This document shows, piece after piece, positions 1-12,933 of a DNA stretch of 64,000 nucleotides. Within the stretch, counting starts at the first letter, position 1, and every line of letters starts with the position of its first letter. Both the position numbers and the translations under genes were made by a program. This DNA comes from Apostichopus japonicus (Eukaryota > Echinodermata > Holothuroidea > Aspidochirotida > Stichopodidae), in the NCBI RefSeq assembly GCF_037975245.1, contig NC_092573.1, positions 5,893,501-5,957,500 of the forward strand, in the 5' to 3' direction. The notes under the pieces are model-generated. The model had not been told where the DNA came from, ran no database searches, and worked only from the letters and a program-made list of their open reading frames with translations.

Positions 1-1044
1 GTTATATATTTATGTACTGTAGGCTACATGAGGCAATCTTGTTGTGTTCTGTCTGTCAGTAGGGGTGAGCCCCCCCCCCACCCACCCCTCGCGTTTGTTC
101 TGGCGTTGGTCGTGATCCCCTTTACAAGTATACGTGGTCACGCCACGGTTTTAAATATACATGTCAATTATGAAACTGTCTCTTTGTTAACATGTAGGCC
201 TATACATACAGGCCTCACGCCATACAAATTTGATTGGCATGGGCGCGGAATAAGTACTTTTTAAGAAAAGTGTCCCAAGATAGACCTTGGGCATGAAAAG
301 CATCTTGATCCATCCGAGTCAACCCTATACTCAACTGTATATACACTTACATCGAGAGTGTAACCGTATGGTCTGAGTGAAACTACGTCATCGTCCGATC
401 AGTATAACGAGGCCTACCCATGATCAGGTTGAAGATTGGTGAGCGATCTACATGTGTACAATTTACACAAACATTACGCATATAAACTCCGTAGGCGAAA
501 GTGGTTGCGTTTTAATGCCACTATGATAGTAGGCCTACCCACCCCGCCTGACTGAGGGTGGCTCTTTTTTTCCACCACCCTCGCTGATATGATGAATTCT
601 ATAACGCATTACCGCCCTCTATAATAGCTCGAACACTGTGAATGTCTATTATGTAATTTTAGCAAAACAGATTAAAGTAAGGAACGTGGTCAAGATATTA
701 GTAATTTTCAGTGTCAAAAAAATTATAAATTTTCATATAGTTTAATGCAATGTGATGTAATAAAAACGGAAGTTGTTTTATTAACTGTTTTTAACGGAGC
801 TACATGGAACGCTACCTTCGTGGTGAAATACAAGTTATGTTCACAGACAATAATTTAGGAGTGTATTATGCGCACGGACACTTAATTCGTTCCATGAGGT
901 TAAGGTAAAACTTCAGAGTCTGGAAAAGGCATATTTTGGCTTACATAAGTGATTTTATTTGTAGATATATATGACACATAGTAGTTTCGAGAGTCATCCA
1001 AAGGTACGTAATGTGTTTCACTCCTTACCCCGTACCTTGTCTGC
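1..1044. other. Noncoding stretch, nothing specific
   Basis: AT-rich sequence with a C10 run at 70-79 and TAGGCCTA at 195 and 530. The 78-codon frame at 28-264 crosses the C run and has no recognisable content. Confidence 0.6.
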
Positions 1045-1069
1045 GTATATATATATATATATATATATA
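1045..1069. repeat. Short (TA)n microsatellite
   Basis: About 25 bp of TA. Poly-T follows at about 1232-1245. Confidence 0.9.
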
Positions 1070-1603
1070 CGGTAATCTTTGTACATACCGTTTGACTGTT
1101 TGGGAGGGGTAACATATTCTTGGTCTTTGGTATAAATTCGTTCATTTCCTGATAAGGAACTATAGTAGGATCTCTCCGTTGTTATCATCACTGCATCCTT
1201 GAGCATGCTAAAAGCTTTACTAATTCGTGTGATTTTTTTTTTTTTGTTCATTTCTGAACATACCCTTATTCCCTTACAGGATGGAGAGAGGTTTAGATTC
1301 GGTAGGTGAAAATAAGGAATTTGTTTTGTTTGCAGTGTCAATCTACAGGAAAATAGCTTTGAGTATGGAATTAAAATTGTTCATTAAACGTTTCAGCACA
1401 AGTGATCTTATACAGGTATATATCAAAAATATAAGAATGATGTATTTGAAACGGCATCCCTTGTTTTGGTTTCGAAGATAATAGTATACCTTTGTTGTCA
1501 TGCAGGCGGATGAGTGTGTTCGTTTTTAGTGTTTGACGCCTTGTTTGTAAACACGACATATCAAGAAAGGAAGCTTGGACCAATCTCATCTTTGGTGTGT
1601 ATA

Positions 1604-2084
1604 GTACCACATTGAGTAGACTAAGCCTATTGTTTTGGTGAAGGTCAAAGGTCATTTGGAGTCACCAGCGGTCAAATTGTGGAAACCTTCTTTTATAATC
1701 TACCGTATCTTCCACCGACCATGCATGCATATTAGATAACATGTGCGTTGCGCCTCATAATAATAGGAGAGGAAATTGCTTAAAGAATAGTCCAGGTGAA
1801 ATTTGCATTAAATTCCTATGTTCCGTTTTCGAGATATTGACAGTTGAAGTTGCCACCTTTCGTACCAAAAGTGAACCTGGAGCAAGCAAAACATTGAGGT
1901 TTGGATTTAGTCACGTTGGGGAAATGACCAGACCGTTTACAATCAACTTTTGCCTTGTTAGATGTTGTAGAGGCAAACCAGACGCAAAATCTTGGGGACC
2001 AGGGGGTAGAAATCGCCCGGAGTTTGCTTAATCTACGGCTTGTAGGTGTACCACATTGTATAGAAGAAGCCTGTTGTCTTTGGT
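1604..2084 (+). repeat. Pair of diverged 36-37-bp direct repeats
   Basis: 1604-1639 and 2048-2084 both run GTACCACATTG, GTAGA or ATAGA, then AAGCCT-TTGT, ending TTTGGT, at roughly 80% identity. The intervening 408 bp shows no further clear copy. It may be the trace of an old duplication. Confidence 0.5.
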
Positions 2085-4794
2085 AGATATCAATCTGTAT
2101 GCTGAATAAAAGAAAAGTTTCCATCCCGGTCATCAGCTGCCAATGTGAATATATATGTTTGTCATATCTCAATATCTTTTCGCTGTACTACTTAGATTGA
2201 AGTATATGTTGTTCATACACTACAGCCTAGTGTGTCACATTATGTAGCATCATCGAAACCACACTGCAGTTTTGTTGTCTGTTTATTTCCTGTCCTTTTG
2301 CAGTCATATATTATGGCTTTATATGACGATTCGCTTTTTTTGTACATGGAGACGTTTTCCCTCCTTTTTTTTGGGGGGGGGGGGTGGGGGCGGTATGATC
2401 AAATATGAATTATGCAACTGATATAAAATACTTCATGTAACAATAACAAACCAGTAAAGGTTTATAACAGATCTGACCGTTTATTTAGTTAATGAAGTTC
2501 GATTGGTTATCAGCAAGAGCATACATTGACTGATGACAATATGCAACATAAGAATAAACATCAAATTAAATTATTGTCCTTCTTTGCCCTTTGTTCTTTA
2601 GGTATAGTAATAATTGTTTTGTTTTTGTTTTTGTTTTGAATGTTAGCTTCAAAAATGAAGAACTTAATTTGTACTTCAACAAACTATACTCAACTATAAT
2701 GTGATGTATTTAAGATAACTACAGAAAAAAACAAAAAATTCTTAACACGTGTCAACAAATATAAAATTATACATTTAAAGACGAGAGTAATGAGCACACT
2801 TAGCAGATATATTGAAGAAAAAAAGAGAAATATAATATATATATATTCTCGCCATAATCATTCCCAGGTACTTTAACAAAAATCTCACATTTCCATCTGA
2901 TTAATTTGCAAAATACAGACATGTTTGTTTGTATTTGTCAAAGATCACCTTTCTCGAGAAGTACTAAATAACCATGATATAACGCAGGAAGTTACAATTC
3001 CCACAGATATTTTGCTATATTACACTCTAACGTGTTATGTTACTCAGTTTCTCCCAATTTTAATAACGACACCCCTCTCATGGGAGATGGGGATATCAAT
3101 ATCTTAGTTAGTTCAGTGTGGACAGTAGAGCTGTTAGCACCTGTATATGCGTTTCACACCGTTCTATATATCTTGTTCAACATATACCTATAGATGTATA
3201 TATATATAAATATAGTCAGTGGTTTAAAATACTTCCAAATAAGGAGTTTATTACACAATTCCACAGAGCTTCAAGGATTGTCGATTTTCGATTTCTGAGG
3301 GTACCGATGTGCTATAACAGTTCGCGCGAACTTGAGAAGAAAAAAAAGAAGAAGAAGAAGAGGAAGAGGAACAAGAAGAAGAAGATAGGAAAGAAATATG
3401 ACGTTTAGTTTCTGACAAATGTTTGCTCTGATGTAAAAAAAAAAAAAAATTGTTCTTTTGTGGTTTGATTGATACTTTTGTCTTTTAACTGAACTTCATT
3501 AAAGAGATAGAAAGAATGAAAGAGCAAATGTAAGTAAACTGCTTACGTACTATAAAACGTATGATGATTCTGTTCTGATCACTTTAATTACTTAATTATT
3601 TGTTTATCATATGTACATATAATTGATCCTACTTATACATTTTCTATAATTTATACATTGATGAAAGAAAAAACGTAAGCTCATGAAATTGACCACGCAC
3701 TAACCCCGGCTACTGGCCAGCGTATACTTCAGTTCTTTGCATCCTTTGGAAGTAAATTGAAATGATCAAATGTGCATGAAGTTTGTCCGTCCGTCTGTCA
3801 GTCTGTATTTCAAGCCTTGCAATCTGTCAGTCAAAAATAGTTTATTGCAAAGAATCGAATGCCTTATAGAACCCACAATTTGACTAGTGCATAATCTTGA
3901 AATGTTTTCTGGGCGAGATCCCCACACTCCCATGCATTCACGCTTATGAATGATCTAACATACTTAGTTTACTATAAGTACTGACATTAATGAGATACAT
4001 TGTAATATAATACAATGCTTATTGTCCTGCAGATTTCCAGATCATTGTGCAAGCAGTACATGTAACATTGTGCTTTGTACTCTAAAAGTGTGGGTACGTA
4101 TTGATAATGCAGTGCGTATATAGAAACGAACTTCATATACCATACTTTGGTGAAATTATTGGGGTTAATTATAATAATAATGATTTATTTAACTGCATCA
4201 TGCATAAGTCTTATATAATATGTCTAATACTTTTACCATCCTTGTATTTCTAAACATTTCAGCCCTTTTAAATTCATAAAACATCTTTAAAGTATTGTAT
4301 TTTACATCCCAAGTTTAAGGGCTACATATATCAACGGTTGGTCAACTTCATTTGAACTCCATATTGAAATGAACTTTGCTGCATGCATGAGGTTGCTTTA
4401 TGATTCGGCGAATCTCTCCTTGTTTTCATTAATCCCCCACGGTTTTTTCCCAAAATAACGCATAAATGTTACCCGGCTTTAGGGTCGAAAAAGCAGCCTA
4501 CGCGTGGTTTAACGAGAAAATTATTCATTCCATGACGTTCTGATGCACAGGTACTACATCAAAATGTGGGTGAGTTATAAGACAAAAAAACTTAGTCTAG
4601 AATGATTGATTGAGACAAACATCCGAACGGAACCATCAAAATGTCGTCACACCTAGTAGAAAATGGAGCAAGAATTAAACCGGAACTGGTTTACAAGTCA
4701 TTACAGCAAAGCAATGTTCAGTTCCAAGAAAACTGAGGCCAAGGTTTTGTGTGATGATTTCTTGATCGACTATTTTAAGAAGCTGAATGCGTTA
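2085..4794. other. Noncoding stretch with short low-complexity tracts
   Basis: Apart from the G-rich tract at 2373-2393, TTTTG repeats at 2615-2638, the purine tract at 3334-3394 and an A14 run near 3437, I see nothing gene-like. Open frames are short and AT-driven. Confidence 0.6.
3334..3394 (+). repeat. Purine (AAG/GAA-rich) tract
   Basis: About 60 bp of A and G with GAAGAAGAAG blocks. The Lys/Arg-rich frame through it comes from the repeat. Confidence 0.9.
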
Positions 4795-5395
4795 TATTTC
4801 TCAGTAGAATATATAGAACTATATATTTCATTAGAGAATAATACAGAATATTATTACAGCATTATATTTCATTACAGAATAATACAGAACATAATTACAG
4901 AATATTATTCATTACAGAACTTATATAGAATCACAATCAATACAGAATCATAATTACATGATTATATTTCATTACAGAATATACTTTTAGATTAAGTTAC
5001 AGAATTAATGCAGAACCATCATTGCAGAATTATATTTCACTACATAATTATTACAGAATAATTATGATAGAATTATATTTCACTACATAATTAATATCGC
5101 ATAATCATTACAGAATTCTATTTAATTACAGATCAATACAGAATAATAATTACATGATTATATTTCATTACAGGATATACTTTTAGATTAAGTTTCATTA
5201 TAGAATAAATACAGAACCACCAAAACAGAATTATGTTTCACTACATAATTAATACAGATAAATAATTATAAAATTATATTTCACTACATAATTAATACCG
5301 TATAATAATTACAGAGTTATATTTCATTGCAGAAATAATACAGAATCAGGATTACAACATTATATTGCACAACAAAATCAATACAGAATCATTCC
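4795..5395. repeat. Degenerate AT-rich tandem array built on TTTCATTACAGAATAATACA
   Basis: About 600 bp consist of shuffled short motifs such as ATTATATTTCATTACAGAA, TTTCACTACATAATTA and AATACAGAATCA, in imperfect units of roughly 40-50 bp. A larger period of about 196 bp is visible: TAATTACATGATTATATTTC starts at 4951 and again at 5147, both followed after a few bases by ATACTTTTAGATTAAGT. The array is old judging from divergence between units. No coding role is evident. Confidence 0.85.
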
Positions 5396-6753
5396 CATTT
5401 AGTTAAACGTAAAACATTTTAAGGAATGGATTTTGTGGTTTCCCCGCTCAAATGAAAATGGTCCAAAAATATTCATCTTATGCATTCCGTAGCTTAAGTT
5501 ATTTGCGATGAACAAAAGTGGCTCCTGCGTTTACCAAATATAAAGGGAAAGGGCAACGTCAACTCATATCGAAGCAACGTTTGTGATAGTCTGCCCTCTA
5601 TAAACTGTTATTGCAAAAGTGCAGACTTCTTTTTCGTCTTAAAATTAGGTCACAGTGAACAAGACAAAATAGGGAAATGTTTGAAAAATATATATTAGTT
5701 TAATTTGCAGATAATCGTCTTAGTGATTCACCGTAATGTGACGGAAAATCAAACACGTAGGAAGACCCTTGACTCCAAGACCCTTTCCTGGACCTCATAC
5801 TTCATAAAATGACACTCATGAATTGGAAATTGGACACCGAAGAACTTAGCTTCGATTTTTTCCCTCATAATATTACTTTTTTTTTCAAGAGGACAATTGT
5901 ACTATCCAAATTTACGTTAATGAAATAACATTAAAATTAAGCTTTATATTATGATTGAAGATGAAATAACATATTAGCATATTAACGAACGTGTTATTTC
6001 TATTTACCAATATCAATTTAAGAGAAATAAATAAATACTTATAGATAGCTATATAACCTAAACAACGAAAGTTCTTTCTTTCTTCAGTTTTCAATACGAT
6101 TTATTCCCGGCGAATTGAGTAACTAAAAAAAAAAAAATTCAAATGCAAATCTATAGTCTAGGTATATAGGCCTAACCGATATGAACGAAACTTTTCAAGA
6201 TCTTTGAAGTAAGAAAAGAAATATAGAAGATTGCCTTCAACTGCCTCCTCTAGTTTAATTGGAAAGCATGAAAGTCAAACAGCTCCGTGTGTCCTTGACG
6301 TTAACAAGTATCGATCGACTGTTTTAAGAGCTCAGAAAACGGCTTAAATCAGCCTACTTAAAGGGATATCATATGATAGTTGTGTATAGTCCTGAAATAA
6401 AGTCGCGTTAAAAATGACAATTTATTTGTGAACTTTTTATGCTTTACTTCGAAATTTATAATGAGGTTTAATAGTGTCATGTATAACTGTAGATGATGAG
6501 AATGTGACAAACTTTGAGCTATGGTGTGGGGTCGGGGCGGGGGTGGGGGGGGGCTAAGGGTAAGAGACATGGTTGCATGTATAAGGCAACGTATTTTGTG
6601 ACGTTAATCATATCCATCCCACACCATGCACTATACACCATTGCCTCCCCAGGTACGAAATGTGGAAGGATATTATAGGACAAAACACGAAAGATAGAAA
6701 CGAAGAAAGGGTAAGCCGGAGCAGAAGAAGAAGCAATGGTAATTAGCCGATGG

Positions 6754-6789
6754 ATACGTCGATTAATACGTCGATTAATACGTCGATGA
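6754..6789 (+). repeat. 12-bp unit repeated three times
   Basis: ATACGTCGATTA occurs twice in tandem and a third time as ATACGTCGATGA. Confidence 0.9.
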
Positions 6790-8194
6790 ATATTTGCTCA
6801 TATCACAGAATATGACACATCAACGTTCATATAACTCCAGTTTAACTTTTGCAACAAAAAAGTGGATACCAACGGAAACAGGTACGTGAGAAATTGAACA
6901 TAAAGGCACCGTATTTACGTCTTTCAAATTCTTCATACAGCAATTCGATATAAAAAGAGAAAATATTATCCATAATATCGCCGTGCACAGTGTGCATATA
7001 GTTAACATTTTACTATTTTGTTTAGATCGTTTATTTTGATACATTTTGTTCTGTTATGTTTGTTTTGGTTTATTTTTTTTGGTAGTAATAATTAATATGC
7101 GTAATATATATATATATATACCTTTAAGGTTATTGTAAAGTAAAAAGAGAGGGCGCTATTCCCAAGTGACATATTTTAATTATCTTTGATCATTCAACGT
7201 TATTTTGACTTATATAGAGAAATTGCACACCGTCCCTACAGGGGAGGGATATCACAGATCAGGCGCAAATGGCCCATTTACATCTCTCATGCTTTTAATT
7301 TCCCTGTGGAAGTGATGATCTTGCATGACAACGGTTATAAAGAATATAAACACTAAAATCATGATGTAACTGGCTGGATTAACAGTTGCAGCATTATCCG
7401 GCCCAGTGTCGGAGAAAATGTAAACATTCATTGTTGATTGAAACGGACGAATGACCTCCGAAACAAGTCTTGATCGGTAAGAAAAATAGGTTGCGAGGCT
7501 ACCAAATTAGATCAATTTAATTTCCAAATGTCCATTGCTTCATATACTCACGCATACATGCTATAGACCCGATACACCAACGTGTACATATCACACACTA
7601 GTATACTCGCCTATGAAAATAACGTGGGAGAAGAATTGTCTGCGCGATATAGGACAAAGAAACAGACAGTTCCGATAGCTCTGTGTATGCTGCTATGACA
7701 TATTAACATATCGGTTGCCAGTTTTCCAGTGTACGAAGTGCAAAGAACGAAAAGGGGGGGGGGGTAAAATATGAATAAACATAGTTGAACAGCAGGGGTT
7801 AATTTAAGGAATAATTACTGATAACTCCCTTGATGTAATTTCTAAAAAAATATATAAATAATTGAAACACAATTAGAAAAAAGGACTACGATGTTGAGAT
7901 ATAGTTGAAAGCTTTTCTACTTTGACGGTCAACTTTGGCTGTTTTATGATCATGTGAGCATCATAAAATTGTTTCGATTTTTGTTAGATTTGATCGCGGA
8001 ATAATCTTGAGATGTAGGATAATTTATCCGTTGGTTATTTCACTGATATTAATATACATTTTTTTTGTGCAAATTATTTCCACACTCCCTGCTCGACGAG
8101 TGTCATTTTTGTCTGTGACCGCAAAGGAGGCTAGCGCCACATGACAAAATAGTTAGTTATCATAACGAAAGAAATAATGGAAATGAAATAATGG

Positions 8195-8220
8195 TGGGTG
8201 GGGGAGGGGAGGGTGGTGGT
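8195..8220 (+). repeat. G-rich tract, G-quadruplex pattern
   Basis: GGGTGGGGGAGGGGAGGG gives four G runs with one-base loops. Confidence 0.8.
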
Positions 8221-9655
8221 GCACGTATATAAAGTCTGATAGCTCGTGCATCAGTATACATGGCCGGGAAAACGACGAATGCATTATATGTATGACTTGT
8301 GATCTAAAAGTGCCCGTCCCTAAATGGCCCTCGACGCCCCTCAAAATATATTTTATAGAAGGACGTATATACTCAACATATTTTTGCATACACAAAAAAA
8401 AATCGACCATGACAGATTGGTGCACTTTTTCTTATGTGTTGTAGGCCTACTTTTTAGTGACTTTCTTAATTCTGATAGGGAATTATGACTATAATAATAA
8501 TATTCAAGTTGAACTTTTATAGTACTGATATGTTATAAGTAGTTGTTTTATGTACAAACATGTGTGGTCATTTGTCACCTGGGAATTTGAAAAATCATTT
8601 AAAATTCAGTAAAACAGATAACAGTATATACGAAACCATAGCAAAGCAATGAATGAGCTAAATGAACTCTGATTGTTTATTAATCAATCATTGTTTTAAG
8701 CTAGCTTGAATTAACAATACCCTCACGATTATACATTTCCTGTTGGATGTCAGGACACTTGTTTGACCATTCTTCAAACGTGAGGGAAAATAGGTGAAGG
8801 GTTGTTAAGTATTACGATTAACGTGTAATTAAATATATAGCTTGCCGAGTCACTCAGGGATAATGATGATAATGCGTGTCCTAATTCTTTTATACTTTTT
8901 TGTCATTTTATTTGTTTGTACTTAGATGAACTGAGGCAGGGATGAATTGAAATTCTCACAAACGTAGGTTATAGTCTTTTACGCGAAAACCAATCCCCAT
9001 CGAGATTTATGATATAAAATTTAAAATAAAATAAAATAAAACTGATGTTTTCAGATCTTCAGATCTGAACACATTTTACGGAGCCATTGGGAGAAGGAAC
9101 TGTTGATAACCATACAAGTGAACTTTTAGGGGTAAGAGTTATTGAAATTATTAGCAAGTTCGGTTAAGGGATGGAGATGTGGGTAGAGGGGAAAGTTTGC
9201 AGTGGTAATTTAAACAAAGAAACAAACTAACCAACGAAAAACATGGCCACTGGTAGTTTATTCTAGAGGAATTGAAAATTGGCTAGGGGGAAGATGGGGG
9301 GGGGGTGGGACTGGTGGATGGGGCTAGAATAAAGCAACATCGTATTTGTTAGTAATCTTAGAGCGAACTATATACTCATACTAATGTTAAAGGATTAAGC
9401 AAGCAAGTATTCTTAAAGTGATGGAAAGGCAAAGTTACATGTTTTGCGGATTAAGAGAAATACATTCGAGGATTATGCTTATTTATGGTCACATCATGGG
9501 TTATGTTCATTTCAGGGATAATGGATTATTCGATAAGATGATGAAGCGAATCTATAATAGTATAGTGCAGTAACTGTAACATTAACATAGTGAGAACAGT
9601 AAATCATAATACATTGTAACACATCCTGCAATTATTTCTCCAACACACCTTTTAC

Positions 9656-10090
9656 CTTTTTAATCTTTCACCGTCCCCATCATTCCTCTCCCCCCCCCCC
9701 CCCTATTCTCTTCCTTTCACCACCAATACTGTCCGTATCACTCGCCCTTTTCTCTCCTTCCTGTCCTCCCCTCCCCTACCCCTTGTTTTGTCTTCTTTCT
9801 CCGTTTACCTCATTTTCCTCACCTTGTGCTAAACTCTCTACTCTCTATTCGTTATACTTTCTTTAATAGTCCTTGTTCACGATATCACCTGCGGTGCCGT
9901 TCTCCCGAAAATCTTTTGTGCTGTCTAGCTCAAATGTATTGATTTCTTCAACGTACCTGTCCATTCATTAACTCCCCCCCCCCCCCCCAATTCAACCCCT
10001 TCCCTTTCTTACTCCTTGTTTTTTTTTACCGGTCCCTAACCTCCTACAAGTGCTATAATTCTCTCTCGCCCTTTATTACGTGTTTTTTTG
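9656..10090 (+). repeat. Pyrimidine-rich region with two C15 tracts
   Basis: About 430 bp are strongly biased to C and T on the plus strand, with C runs at 9689-9703 and 9974-9988 and many CCTCTCC or TTTCTCC words. No gene or element boundary is evident. Confidence 0.7.
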
Positions 10091-10319
10091 CAGAATTCTT
10101 ATGAATTATACCATCTAGGGCCCATTTATCTACTGTCCGCTTGAACTTGATTCATTTTCCCAATTTAGTCAAACACGACGCCTGGTCCATTCTCTATTTA
10201 ACTTGGTTTCTCTCAGTTCGTCTCCTGAAGAAGATTCTACAACAATCGCAGCGCCTGGCCATCTCACTTATTTAGAAAAGTTTTAATACAAGAGGATAAT
10301 GAAAATGACCAAACCTATC

Positions 10320-10442
10320 ATGTTAAGAGACTGACTTCGGTCAGCTTGCGGCTTTGATAAGCCAATGAGGCTTCTTCGCGAGTTCCTACTTGCGGGAGGA
10401 TCTAAATACATACATACATACAAACATACATACATACATACA
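10320..10442 (+). mobile_element. 5'-truncated copy of the same SINE family
   Basis: This segment matches, in opposite orientation, the 3' domain of the SINE at 16777-17113 at roughly 90% identity over about 75 bp. It ends in its own short tail of ATAC repeats (about 10407-10442). The tRNA-like head is missing, as expected for a 5'-truncated insertion. It contains CTGACTTCGGTCAG (10331-10344), a five-base-pair stem closed on a TTCG loop, and GGCTTTGATAAGCC (10350-10363), a second perfect stem with a TGAT loop. The match between two copies with separate tails supports independent retroposition. Confidence 0.8.
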
Positions 10443-12933
10443 TTAGAAACTTGCCATTCACATATCCATTTTTCACTCTTTTCAAAAAGAATGATATACG
10501 AGTTAGCAAGATGTTGATAGATATTTCTTGGCTGTTGGTAGTCGTCCCGGCCGAATGAAGCATTTCCCTTCTGCTAACTGTTAAAATGGGGTGACTTTTG
10601 AAAAGGTTGACTAAGAAGAGACGTGAAACTCTATCTTTACCTCCCGTATAAACTCTTCCCCGCTTTACTCCTTCTAGAAGAGGGGCTCCACATGACAGAC
10701 ATTTCGACTCTGCTGAGATAAAGCTAATTTTATCTAACGTTCTGTTCGAAATCTCCAGTCGATTCGCGGAAGAATATAAAATTACAAACTTTTCACGTTT
10801 TCAAGAGGACGAGTGGGGAATCCGCATAGAAGTAGCCTCTTATCTTCAACAAGAGTGTCATAGTAGTGTATTACAGTTGTCTTAAAGGAAACCCGTTCCG
10901 TTTGAAGTCAAATAAAAACTGTTCAGAAAACAGAAATCAAGAAAAGGACACGAAAGGGTTCTATGGAGCTTGCGCATTTATACTACAAAAGTCGTAAACT
11001 TAAAAGAAAAAAAAAACAGCATGATATGAAGTGAATCATTTATGTCAAAATTCAGTTAGTAGTTTGCCTATTTCCCACATCTTCTATAGCTAAACCTGAC
11101 CTGCAAAGCTTGACCAAAGACGATTTATCTTTTCTTTGCAGAACAACTGCGATCTTGATATACAAAAGAAATTGTAGGCTATACTAATAGGTGTATATCT
11201 ACAATGACACGGACATCAGGCCTAACGAGACGGGCGGCTAATTGGGAGGGGGATATAGGTATCATATATATGGTAAATAATAATATATTCCAATCGTCAT
11301 AAGATGGGAAAATGAGGTCTATAAAAGCGGAGGCCTGTGGCATAACTGCCCAATGAGGCCGACCTGACATGACTGCCCTCTAGTTCATAATGTATATATT
11401 TTAGAGAAATGATGACATATCTCGCGGTATTAATCAACTGTATCGTAAAATGCCATATTTATTATATGGAGGAAGACCATTTGTTGCAAACTGCAAACGG
11501 GGGAAATAGGTTCTTTTAGTTTACTTTATTTAACATTAAAATGATAATACCCATGAAAGTTCAAATATTGATGAAACATAATTTAAAAGTTGATCTGTTC
11601 CTTTTCTTTCTTTCTCCATTCCTAGGATACGGTATATTGATAAACAATGTGAATTGATCTGAACCCTGACAATCAAGATATGGTCATATGCAGCAGCTGA
11701 AATTAAAACTACGGAAGGGTAGCAGTGACATCGCAAAAACGACATATACAAATAAAGTTTTTGCCGCTTTGCAATGTGATTAAGTCTATGCAACATGCAT
11801 TCTACGCTTCCGTACGAAACACCTTAATTTGTACGATGATTGTATTTTTAAATTTTTAAATGATAAAATATGAAAAACACGAATGAGCGAAACAATTCTT
11901 AGCTAGAGCGGGGGTTCCCGCCAGCCATCAGCGACTTCATTCCACCGAAAACAGTACTTGAAAACCCGATGGCAATACCTTCATTTGATCCCCTTCCTAA
12001 CCAATCATTTCTTGGTCTTATTAAACTTTGTTGAAGACTTCCTACCCAGTTTTCTGTTGTTGAATTTGTTTTATTTACATAAAGTTAAAAGAAGGAAACA
12101 CGGATTACAAAGAGATAAAACAAAACACCACTACACCGAGAGTGTGATTATTTACGGCGAGAAACCTCTTCATTTCGGCAAAGAGTAATTTCAGGTGTTT
12201 TTTTCCTCAAGTTTGTAGATTCTGTTTGATGCAGGCATCTTCAAATGTTGAACGCTTTAACGTGGAGTTTACTATAACTTTATTTATATTAAATATGCAT
12301 TACATTTCATGTTATAATCATATCTTACTAGCAGCTTCCTTCGAACGTATAGTTGTTGTTTTTTTTATCAATTTTACTTATTGCATTACGAAGACTTAAG
12401 TTGTTTAACAGACTTTCTCCCCCCAAATGTTCTGTGTTAGCTAACATCATTATAAAGTCTCAATTATTCCCACAAGGTCGTAGGAGTGGCTGTCCCATTG
12501 GGCGATAAGTTATATCTTCTCTTAGTATGTTTGATTGCGCCCTTCCGTTATGCTGTCAACCGTTCAAGTTACATCGAGAACCACACAGTTTTACCATTGC
12601 AATAAACATGAAAAAAACTATACTCTTTGGGGGAAAATATCGGATTTCTGAATAATGGAGTAATGTATTCACTTTCATTATTGTGGTTCACTTGATTCTA
12701 CATAGTTTCCCTCTGTATGAAAGGGAGACTCGTGATATTTGAATGAAATGTGTCGCAGAAGGGAAGGGGTTAGAAGATTGAGGTGGACGTGTGGGTGTGG
12801 TTGGGGTTGGGTAAATTTGGGTGGTGATACTACGTTATGTATGCTGGTTATTACTATAGTCAATTTATAAAACTCTCTCGATTAGGTATATACGTTTTGT
12901 GCATGTACCGTTAAGCGTAATCTACTCTGGCCC
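10443..12933. other. Noncoding stretch, nothing specific
   Basis: Mixed AT-rich sequence between the truncated SINE and the minisatellite. G-rich words gather at about 12763-12825, just before the array. Open frames of 63-86 codons show no recognisable motif. Confidence 0.55.

Larger units (their letters stand above)
5396..9655. other. Noncoding stretch with scattered G tracts
   Basis: G-rich tracts lie at about 6526-6560, 7754-7764, 8195-8220 and 9284-9326; an ATAAA run at 9022-9041; a short TA run at 7104-7121; and TAGGCCTA at 6167 and 8442. No gene or clear mobile element was recognised. Confidence 0.55.

Noticed and set aside
1741-2031. 96-codon frame in a slightly GC-richer patch
   Set aside because: No motif, and the opposite strand is open over the same span.
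10060-11170. Internal exons suggested by TTTGCAG acceptor-like words (for example near 10092 and 11141)
   Set aside because: Sequence after each word lacks a sustained open frame with coding-like composition.
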